From REDI01 sp964586865 (lineage in GTDB: Bacteria; Myxococcota_A; UBA796; GCA-2862545): 12,984 bases of DNA. Shown here piece after piece: positions 7,303 to 12,984 of the stretch; positions within the stretch are counted from its first letter, which is position 1; every line of letters starts with the position of its first letter. The notes beneath the pieces were generated by a model. It was given only the letters and a program-made list of their open reading frames with translations, did no database searches and was not told the origin of the DNA. The DNA lies in NCBI GenBank assembly GCA_964586865.1, contig CAZPJM010000135.1, positions 1 to 12,984 of the forward strand, read 5' to 3'. The translations under genes and the position numbers were made by a program.

Positions 7303-8034
7303 GTGGCGGCCGGGGGCCCGGTGCCCCGGGTGCTGCTGGTGAGCCTGCGGGACCCGGACGATCCCATGGCGGCCCACGAGGCCCGGTGCTTCGCCGCCCG
7401 GGCCGGGCTGCCGGGGAAGGCGCTGCACGTCCACCCGGTGCCCACCGGTCCCCCCGACCTGTCCGGGACGTGGGACGCCCTGCTCTTCGGGGGCAGCGGG
7501 GCCTACTCGGTGCTGGACCCGGTGCCGTGGATCGGTTGGGGCCGCGACGCCGTCCTCGAGGCCATCGATCGCCGGATCCCCACCTGGGCCTCGTGCTTCG
7601 GCTTCCAGGCGGCGGCCCACGCCCTGGGGGGCCAGGTCACCCACGACCCGTCCCGCGCCGAGATCGGTGCCGTGCAGGTGCACCGGACCCCGGAGGGCGC
7701 CCGGGACCCGCTGTTCGCCGACCTCCCCGACACCTTCTGGGTGCAGCAGGGCCACCAGGACCACGTGGATCGGCTCCCCCCGGGCACCCGGCCGCTGGTG
7801 CGGGGCTCGGACGCCGTACCCCACCAGGCCCTCCGGGTGGACGGGGCGCCGTTCTGGGCCGCCCAGTTCCACCCCGAGCTCACGCCGGCGGCCACGGTGG
7901 ACCGCCTGCGGCACTACGGCACCCGCTACGTGGCCCCCGAGGCGATGGCGGCCACCGAGGCGGCCATCCGTCGCGGCTCCGACACGCCCGCCCTCGCGTC
8001 GCTGCTCGCCCGGGTGGTGCGCTGGGGCCGGTGA
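7303..8034 (+). CDS. Class I glutamine amidotransferase (GATase1) domain protein
   Basis: 243 residues. FGGSGAYSVLD (62-72) is the first loop, and PTWASCFGFQAAAHALGG (93-110) is the nucleophile elbow with Cys98. QGHQDHV (149-155) and AAQFHPE (187-193) supply the conserved histidine and glutamate, giving a Cys98/His190/Glu192 triad. Family members release ammonia from glutamine for a synthase partner. Stand-alone versions of this length are common, and some act on gamma-glutamyl compounds. No fused synthetase domain is present and no obvious amination partner is nearby, so the acceptor is unknown. The GTG at 7303 sits one base after the upstream stop; GTG at 7321 is an alternative just before the first strand. 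The gene faces the minus-strand operon, with only 19 bases between the stop codons. Confidence 0.9.
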   Translation: MAAGGPVPRVLLVSLRDPDDPMAAHEARCFAARAGLPGKALHVHPVPTGPPDLSGTWDALLFGGSGAYSVLDPVPWIGWGRDAVLEAIDRRIPTWASCFGFQAAAHALGGQVTHDPSRAEIGAVQVHRTPEGARDPLFADLPDTFWVQQGHQDHVDRLPPGTRPLVRGSDAVPHQALRVDGAPFWAAQFHPELTPAATVDRLRHYGTRYVAPEAMAATEAAIRRGSDTPALASLLARVVRWGR

Positions 8035-8062
8035 GCCCGCCGAGGGGGCCCCGTCAGGGCTC
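8033..8062. terminator. Weak bidirectional hairpin between convergent genes
   Basis: GAGCCC (8033-8038) and GGGCTC (8057-8062) are inverted, with a GGGGCCCC palindrome between them. The repeat spans the 19-base gap between two converging stop codons and overlaps both gene ends. There is no T-run, so this is only suggestive. Confidence 0.3.
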
Positions 8063-10090
8063 CGGCAGCCGCGGACGGGACAGGTCCACCTCGGGGAGCG
8101 GCACGAGGGGCGCCGGTCCGTGGAAGGTCCGCCGCGCGGTGAAGCCCTCCATGGAATCGGCGACCGCCTGGGTGTCGGTGTCCTCGAACCCGCCGCGGGC
8201 CGCGAAGACCTCGAGCCACGCCGCCGCCTCGGGGTCGGGGGCGCCCCGCTCCCAGCCCTCCTCGGTGCGGCCCGCCGCCGCCGCCAGGATCCGCACCACG
8301 GGAAGCGCCAGCACCTGGTGACGACGCCACACGCCGCCCCGGGTCTCGAGGCACTGGACCCGCCCGCTCACCCGGCCACAGAGACGGACCTGCTCGATCG
8401 GCACCTCCAGGGCCTCGGCCACCGCCCGGCGATGGCGCGCCTCGAGACCCTCGGGCACCCGCCCGTCCACCAGCACCCGATCCTTCGGACCCGGCGCGGC
8501 GCCGAGCGGCCCCGCGGGGTGCCAGCGCACCTCGACCTCGGCGCCGTCGGGCAGCACGTCCTCGGCCCGGCTCGCCAGGGCCTTCACCACGCGGTCGTGC
8601 CGGGCCCGGGCCTCGGGATCGGCCAGCTCGCGCGGAACGCCCAGGTACGATCCGGCCAGCCGCCACGCCACCGGCAGGGCCGCCCGGGCCCTCCGCTCGG
8701 CCAGGAGCTGCACCTCGGCCCCCAGCTCGTCCACCGTGTCGTCGTCCCAGGATGGATGCTCGTCCAGGTGCGCCATCACGTCGCGCTGGACCCGCTGGGC
8801 CACCGCCGCATCGCCCACCGTGGACAGGCCGCGCAGGGCGATCCGGGTGATCCACGGCGAGGATCGCGGGTCGAAAGCGATTCGGGCCAGGTCGTCGGCC
8901 AGGCCCTCGCCGCCGCGCACCTCGAGCACGTCCACCACCACCTGCAGCAGCCGTGGCTCGGGCCGCACCAGCAGGGGCCGGGCCGCCTCGACCCAGCTCC
9001 CGGGCTCCAGGGTGTCGAGGGCGTGGAACAGGCTCCAGAGCACCTGCGGATTGGCGTAGCGGACCTCGCGGGCCAGCGCCGGCACCGCGTCCCCGTCGCC
9101 CAGCGCCCCGATGAGCTCGATGATCCGGATCCGCACCGGATCGGGCGCCAACCGCGCCACCGGCACCGGGGCGGGGGGGCCATCGGGCTGGCGGGGCCGG
9201 GAGAGCAGCGGCAGGAGCATGTCCACGACGGCATCGGCGCGGAGCTGCAGCAGGGGGACGGCCAGCGAGGCCACCGTGCGGTCCTGGTCCAGGAGGGCCT
9301 CGACCAGCAGGGTCCGGGCCTCGGGCCGGTCCAGGTGGCGGCTGGCCAGCACGGCGGCCGCCGCGCGGGTGGCGGGGTGTTCCGTCGCGCCCCAATCCAG
9401 GATGCGGTCCGTCCACCGATCGTCGCCGAGCAGGTGCAGGGTGGCCAGACAGCGCGCCGCCTCGCCCTCGTAGAGCGGATCCTCCAGGGGCGGGGAGGGA
9501 CGGCGATCCAGGCAGGCCCGCGCCCGCTCCAGCGCTTGGGAGACGGGCTCGCCATCCCGGTGCACCTGGAGCATGGCCCGCAGCAGGGACTCCCAGTCCG
9601 CCGGCGCCATCGGGGGCCCGAAGATGCTGTCCGAGGTGGCGAGCAGCCGCACGTGCACGCCGTCCTCGAAGCGAAGCACATCGCCGATGTGGGGGGTGGG
9701 CGGTGCGAAGGTCCGGCCCTCGGGGGTGGGTCGTGGGTCCGACGTCCAGGGCATGGCCAGCGGATCGGGCAGGGGAGGGCCCATGGGCTCCAGGAAGAGC
9801 CACACCTGATCGCCGCTGCGCAGGGCCTCGATGGCCAGGGCATCCGGCGGGACGATGGGGTCGGCGAAGCCCACGACGGTCAGGCGATCCGCGGGCGGGG
9901 CCCCGGCGTAGACCTCCTCGACCTCCACGTCCGCCTGCCAGACCCCGCCGTCCACGACCCGGGCGCGGACCACCAGGTCGGCCTCGCGGAGGAGGGTGGG
10001 CCAGTCGACGGGCTCCTGGGCCCGGGCGACCGGGCCGACGAGGAGGGCCGGGATGGCGAGGGCGGCGATGGGGGAGGGTCGATGCGTCAT
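8054..10090 (-). CDS. Exported HEAT-like repeat protein, unknown function
   Basis: 678 residues from the ATG at 10090. The N-terminus MTHRPSPIAALAIPALLVGPVARAQE is a signal peptide, with likely cleavage after ARA (residue 24). Residues about 28-105 form a small strand-rich domain, with ADLVVRARVVDGGVWQADVEVEEVYAG (37-63) and GDQVWLFLEP (93-102), a pattern seen in exported OB/TIMP-like modules. Residues about 185-480 are paired amphipathic helices of HEAT type, for example VASLAVPLLQLRADAVVDMLLPLL (273-296) and RIIELIGALGDGDAVPALAREV (322-343). The C-terminal 200 residues are unassigned and contain Cys571 and Cys580. The open frame continues upstream to 10711, but that part lies inside the barrel gene in another frame; the signal peptide and a GGGA three bases upstream fix the start. 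It is 41 bases downstream of the barrel gene, in the same operon. Confidence 0.88.
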   Translation of the reverse strand: MTHRPSPIAALAIPALLVGPVARAQEPVDWPTLLREADLVVRARVVDGGVWQADVEVEEVYAGAPPADRLTVVGFADPIVPPDALAIEALRSGDQVWLFLEPMGPPLPDPLAMPWTSDPRPTPEGRTFAPPTPHIGDVLRFEDGVHVRLLATSDSIFGPPMAPADWESLLRAMLQVHRDGEPVSQALERARACLDRRPSPPLEDPLYEGEAARCLATLHLLGDDRWTDRILDWGATEHPATRAAAAVLASRHLDRPEARTLLVEALLDQDRTVASLAVPLLQLRADAVVDMLLPLLSRPRQPDGPPAPVPVARLAPDPVRIRIIELIGALGDGDAVPALAREVRYANPQVLWSLFHALDTLEPGSWVEAARPLLVRPEPRLLQVVVDVLEVRGGEGLADDLARIAFDPRSSPWITRIALRGLSTVGDAAVAQRVQRDVMAHLDEHPSWDDDTVDELGAEVQLLAERRARAALPVAWRLAGSYLGVPRELADPEARARHDRVVKALASRAEDVLPDGAEVEVRWHPAGPLGAAPGPKDRVLVDGRVPEGLEARHRRAVAEALEVPIEQVRLCGRVSGRVQCLETRGGVWRRHQVLALPVVRILAAAAGRTEEGWERGAPDPEAAAWLEVFAARGGFEDTDTQAVADSMEGFTARRTFHGPAPLVPLPEVDLSRPRLPEP

Positions 10091-10131
10091 CGTCCCACGG
10101 GCGCGGCCTGCCGCGCGGCGCCGGCGGCCGG

Positions 10132-11322
10132 TCAGAGGTAGATGTTGAGCTGCCCCATGATGCTGCCATCGTGCCACCGGTAGTAGTTGGTGGCGTAGGG
10201 CACGCTGGCACCCAGGTTGACCTCCATGAAGCCGTCCGGCTGACCGGGGATGCTGGGGTAGAGCTTCAGGCCGAAGCTGGCGACGGGGAAGCGGAAGGTG
10301 TTGCCGCGATCCCAGGTGAGCCCCTTGGCGTTCACGTCGGTCTCGAGGAAGACCGCCACCCGCTCGTCGATGCGGAAGGTGGCGTTGGCGCCGCCGATGA
10401 TGCGCAGATCCGCGTTGGCCCGCAGCTCCCAGTCCACGCCGACCTGAGCCTGGAGGTCGACCGGACCGATCATCTTGCCGAAGGCGACCTGGGGACGGAG
10501 GGCCAGGTAGGCCGGATCGGTGGCGAAGCGGAAGTCCATGATGCCGGTGAGGAGGGTCTTGGTCCGGCTGGACTTGATGAGGGCGTAGCGGGCGCCGAAC
10601 TCGATGTTCCAGGTCTGGAAGCGGTTGCGCAGGCCGCCGTGGACCGAGAACTCGCGGGTGATGCCGTGCTCGTAGTCGAGCATCAGGTTGATGTAGTCGG
10701 GCAGCCCCCACTCGAAGCCGGTCTGGACCCGGGTGGTGGGGTTGATGTTCTGCAGCAGGAGGGCGTGGCTGATGGGCACATCGCGCTGGTCGGCGTCGAG
10801 GCGGTCCTCCTCGTCGTCGGCGCGGCGCTCCAGGTAGAGCATCTCCTCGAGATCATCGAGACGACGCTCGATCCGCTGGCGGTAGAGCGTGTTCGGGTAC
10901 TCCTGCAGGTAGCGGTCCCAGGCGAGCATCTCCTCGTCGGCGGCCAGCTCGGAGAACTCCTCCACCGCCTCGCGGTAGATCTTGGAGTTGTCCTGACCCT
11001 CCTGGTCGATGGTGTCCTCTTCGACGTTCTCGCCGAGCAGATCCTCGTCCGGCTCCTCGCCGGTGAACTCGATGTCGTCGAGCTCCTCCTCCTCGCCGAG
11101 CAGGTCCAGCTCGTCCTCCTCGGTGTCGGGGCGCTCGACCTCTTCCGGGGCGCCGCCCTCGTCCTCGAGGTCGTCCCCGGCGTCCTCGGTGGCATCGTCC
11201 TCGGCCTCGGGGTCCGAGCCCGAGTCCTGGGCCAGGGCGGGGGAGGAGAAGGCGAGGGCCGTGGTGAGCAGGCCGGCCATCGCCGGGAGAGCGAGGGCCC
11301 GGGCCAGCGAGAACCGCGTCAT
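10132..11322 (-). CDS. Predicted outer-membrane beta-barrel protein with acidic periplasmic linker
   Basis: 396 residues from the ATG at 11322, with GGAG six bases upstream and a signal peptide (residues 1-31, cleaved after PALA). Residues about 33-110 are extremely acidic and probably disordered. Residues about 111-165 are helical, with WDRYLQEYPNTLYRQRIERRL (135-155). Residues about 183-396 alternate hydrophobic and polar residues in short strands with aromatic belts, for example TRVQTGFEWGLPDYINLMLDYEHG (197-220), RNRFQTWNIEFGARYALIK (232-250) and FMEVNLGASVPYATNYYRWHDG (365-386), ending GQLNIYL. This fits an 8-10-strand outer-membrane barrel. The final residue is Leu rather than the usual Phe. 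It is the first gene of the operon, with the exported HEAT protein behind it. The function of the acidic linker is unknown; metal or cation binding or spacing through the periplasm are possibilities. Confidence 0.82.
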   Translation of the reverse strand: MTRFSLARALALPAMAGLLTTALAFSSPALAQDSGSDPEAEDDATEDAGDDLEDEGGAPEEVERPDTEEDELDLLGEEEELDDIEFTGEEPDEDLLGENVEEDTIDQEGQDNSKIYREAVEEFSELAADEEMLAWDRYLQEYPNTLYRQRIERRLDDLEEMLYLERRADDEEDRLDADQRDVPISHALLLQNINPTTRVQTGFEWGLPDYINLMLDYEHGITREFSVHGGLRNRFQTWNIEFGARYALIKSSRTKTLLTGIMDFRFATDPAYLALRPQVAFGKMIGPVDLQAQVGVDWELRANADLRIIGGANATFRIDERVAVFLETDVNAKGLTWDRGNTFRFPVASFGLKLYPSIPGQPDGFMEVNLGASVPYATNYYRWHDGSIMGQLNIYL

Positions 11323-11354
11323 GATGCGCTCCGCGTCGATCCAGAAGGCGCCGG

Positions 11355-11383
11355 ATGATAGACCGACGCCCCCCCGCCAGCAA
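11355..11383 (-). promoter_or_regulatory. Sigma-70-type promoter for the barrel/HEAT operon
   Basis: On the minus strand, TTGCTG (11383-11378) is followed by a 17-base spacer containing seven consecutive G and then TATCAT (11360-11355), which matches TATAAT in five of six bases. The predicted start near 11348 leaves a leader of about 26 bases. The -35 overlaps the AAGGAGG (11382-11388) that serves the divergent plus-strand gene, so activity in the two directions may interfere. Confidence 0.65.
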
Positions 11384-11394
11384 GGAGGGCCAGG

Positions 11395-12048
11395 GTGGCC
11401 ACCGATCCGGGTGAGCAGCGACAGCGGGCGGCCGAGGAGGTGCGCCGGCACCTGGTGGCCCTGCGCGGCGGGGCGCCCTTCCTCTCGCCGGACGACGGGG
11501 TGCTCCTCGAGAGATGGCTTGCGGACGGGATCACGGTGCCCACCATCGTCCATGCCCTCGAGCGGGCCGCCGACGCGCGCCGCAAGCGGCCCTCCCGGAT
11601 CCCCCTCTCCCTGCAGGCCGCCCGTCGGCACCTCCACAAGCCCTCCCGGGGCGCCCTCCCCCGGGCCCGGCTGGCCCGTGCGGGCGGGGATCATCCCCTG
11701 TCCCCCCTCGCCGGGGCCCTCCGCGAGCGCGCCCGCGACGACGTGAACCGGGAGCGCCTCGAGGCCCTGGCCGGGGCCCTGCTGGCCCTCGACCCCGCGG
11801 ATCGGGGGACCCTCGAGGCGGACGCCCAGGCCCTGATCCGCGACTTCCTGCTGGCGACGTGGGAATCCCTGTCTCCCTGGGAGCGCGAGGCCCGCCTGAC
11901 AACAGCTCGTGAAGAGTTGGGCACGCTGGCCGAAGCCCTCTCGCCCCAGGCCCTCCAGGCGTCCCTCGAGGCCATCGCCCGGGACCACATCCGACGGGAC
12001 CACCCCATGCTCACCGCCGCCACCCTGCGCCAGGTGCTCGACCGATGA
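11395..12048 (+). CDS. Small helical protein paired with a DnaC-type ATPase (putative loader partner)
   Basis: 217 residues from GTG 11395, chosen because AAGGAGG (11382-11388) lies six bases upstream. Residues about 12-80 read as a compact helical domain: VRRHLVALRGGAPFLSPDDG (16-35), LLERWLADGITVPTIVHALERAA (37-59) and the basic RRKRPSRIPLSLQAARRHLHK (62-82). Residues about 100-217 are further helices, including DFLLATWESLSPWEREARL (150-168). There is no signal peptide or cysteine. The stop overlaps the next start (ATGA), so it is translated together with the DnaC-like ATPase. The arrangement recalls primosomal pairs in which a DnaD/DnaT-type protein accompanies the helicase loader. The role is inferred from context and the basic helical N-terminus; I do not recognise a named family. 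Confidence 0.85.
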   Translation: MATDPGEQRQRAAEEVRRHLVALRGGAPFLSPDDGVLLERWLADGITVPTIVHALERAADARRKRPSRIPLSLQAARRHLHKPSRGALPRARLARAGGDHPLSPLAGALRERARDDVNRERLEALAGALLALDPADRGTLEADAQALIRDFLLATWESLSPWEREARLTTAREELGTLAEALSPQALQASLEAIARDHIRRDHPMLTAATLRQVLDR

Positions 12049-12905
12049 CCGACGGCCTGCCCCGCCACCCCGGCATCCGCCCCGACTGTCGACAGTGCTC
12101 GGGTCGCGGCTTCGCCATCACCGCCGCGGGCGAGCACGCCGTGGCCGGGCTCTGCGCCTGCGCCTCGGCCGGCCCCTGCCCGGCCTGCCGGGACACGGGG
12201 TGGGTCCGACCCCAGGGCGCCGGGACGCCGGTCCAACGGTGCGCCTGCTTCCACCTGCGCCAGCGCCTGGCCCGCTTCGACCGGGCGCGGCTCCCGGCCC
12301 GCCTCGCCCACTGCACCTTCGAGGACTACATCATCGAGGATGTGGAGGCCCAGGCCGGCGCCTTCACCACCGCCCGCGCCCTGGCCGGCGGCTTCCGCCC
12401 CGGGGGCGTGAACCGCGGCTTCGTCCTGTGGGGGCCGGTGGGTCGCGGCAAGACCCACCTGCTCGTCGCCACCCTGCGCAGCCTGACCCTGGAACAGGGG
12501 GTCCGGTGCCGCTTCGTCGAGTTCAGCCACCTGCTCTCCGCCCTCAAGGGTCGGTTCGACCGGGGCGAGGGCGCCGCCGCGCTGCTCGACGAGCTGGTCG
12601 AGGTGGAGGTGCTGGCCATCGACGAGCTCGGCAAGGGCATGCTCACCGAGTGGGAGCTGTCGGTCATCGACGAGCTGGTGAGCCGTCGGTACAACGCCGC
12701 GCGCACCATCCTGGCCACCTCCAACTACCGACCCGGGCCGCCCTCGGGGATCGCCCGCCCCAACCTGGCGGATCCGGACCCCCGCCGGCAGCCCACCCTG
12801 TCGGACCGCGTCGGGGAGCGGGTCTACAGCCGGCTCGCCGAGATGTGCACCTTCCAGCAGCTCGGCGGGCAGGACTGGCGCCGTCGCACCGGGCGGCGGG
12901 GGTGA
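12045..12905 (+). CDS. DnaC/DnaI-type AAA+ ATPase (helicase-loader-like) with two cysteine modules
   Basis: 286 residues from ATG 12045 in an ATGA overlap. The N-terminus has two CxxC...CxC units. The first is CRQCSGRGF (15-23) with CAC (37-39). The second is CPACRDTGWV (45-54) with CAC (66-68), followed by FHLRQRLARF. A single CxxCxxTGW...CxC zinc unit is typical of DnaI/DnaC-like loaders; here there are two. The ATPase has Walker A GPVGRGKT (130-137), Walker B VLAIDELG (189-196, D193/E194), sensor I ILATSNY (222-228) and an arginine-finger segment, DRVGERVYSRL (254-264). Family members bind ssDNA and load replicative helicase. IstB of IS21 elements is related, but no IstA or insertion ends are present, so a chromosomal loader is preferred. 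Confidence 0.9.
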   Translation: MTDGLPRHPGIRPDCRQCSGRGFAITAAGEHAVAGLCACASAGPCPACRDTGWVRPQGAGTPVQRCACFHLRQRLARFDRARLPARLAHCTFEDYIIEDVEAQAGAFTTARALAGGFRPGGVNRGFVLWGPVGRGKTHLLVATLRSLTLEQGVRCRFVEFSHLLSALKGRFDRGEGAAALLDELVEVEVLAIDELGKGMLTEWELSVIDELVSRRYNAARTILATSNYRPGPPSGIARPNLADPDPRRQPTLSDRVGERVYSRLAEMCTFQQLGGQDWRRRTGRRG

Positions 12906-12908
12906 GGG

Positions 12909-12938
12909 GGGCGCCCGGCGTGCGGAGCCCGGGCGCCC
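12909..12938 (+). terminator. Perfect 10-bp inverted repeat after the DnaC-like gene
   Basis: GGGCGCCCGG (12909-12918) and CCGGGCGCCC (12929-12938) are perfect reverse complements around a 10-base loop, starting three bases after the stop. This very stable hairpin has no T-run. It is probably a transcription end or mRNA 3' stabiliser. The remaining 46 bases to the window end hold no recognisable gene. Confidence 0.6.
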
Positions 12939-12984
12939 GCGTGGGCCGGGATGCGCCGGCAGCCTGGGCCGCCGGCCGTCGCCC

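Noticed and set aside
7667..10141. Plus-strand open frame of 824 codons across the HEAT gene
   Set aside because: It starts inside the amidotransferase and runs opposite a gene with a signal peptide and repeat structure. Its product is Gly/Arg/His/Pro-rich without domains.
10091..10711. N-terminal extension of the HEAT protein to 885 residues
   Set aside because: The extra 207 codons overlap the barrel gene in another frame and lie in front of a good signal peptide that must be N-terminal.
12045..12905. IstB of an IS21-type insertion sequence
   Set aside because: No IstA transposase, terminal inverted repeats or target duplication are visible. The upstream partner gene and zinc modules favour a chromosomal loader.

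Overview
The window is GC-rich, almost gapless bacterial DNA. The features that suggest a Myxococcota/Deltaproteobacteria-like organism are near-uniform G/C third codon positions, frequent GTG starts, paired sigma-54 enhancer-binding proteins (one with an FHA domain), TPR proteins with long acidic tracts, and an outer-membrane barrel preceded by an acidic linker. This placement is an inference from gene style; no rRNA or other marker gene is present. The first 49 bases are not genomic: they are an Illumina read-2 adapter with an i7 index left on the contig end.

Layout. (1) 50-3152 (+): a compressed operon with the tail of a small two-repeat protein (SmpA/BamE-like pattern), a gamma-glutamylcyclotransferase-like protein, a sigma-54 activator with no sensor domain, and a second activator with an N-terminal FHA domain. 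(2) 3187-5628 (+): a probable sigma-70 promoter, then a short coiled-coil protein and a 669-residue protein with a long Asp/Glu-rich middle and C-terminal TPRs. (3) 5629-5996: an intergenic region with two interleaved long inverted repeats, a consensus sigma-54 promoter, and a 57-residue protein gene, followed by a terminator-like hairpin. (4) 6135-8034 (+): a TPR protein with an unassigned C-terminal domain, and a class I glutamine amidotransferase. (5) 8054-11322 (-): a convergent two-gene operon, read from the right, encoding an exported acidic-linker beta-barrel protein and an exported HEAT-like repeat protein. (6) 11395-12905 (+): a divergent pair encoding a small helical protein and a DnaC/DnaI-type AAA+ ATPase with two tandem cysteine modules, probably a helicase-loader pair.

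The most interesting part is the sigma-54 circuit. The two activators at 791-3152 carry the GAFTGA loop that contacts sigma-54 holoenzyme. The only convincing -24/-12 promoter in the window, at 5772-5787, lies in front of the 57-residue gene. Two 13-bp dyads sit about 55-130 bp upstream of the predicted start site, where activator binding sites normally lie. A plausible model is that one or both activators bind these dyads and switch on the small protein. This model is inferred from position and motif only. No rRNA, tRNA, CRISPR array, transposase or integrase was seen.
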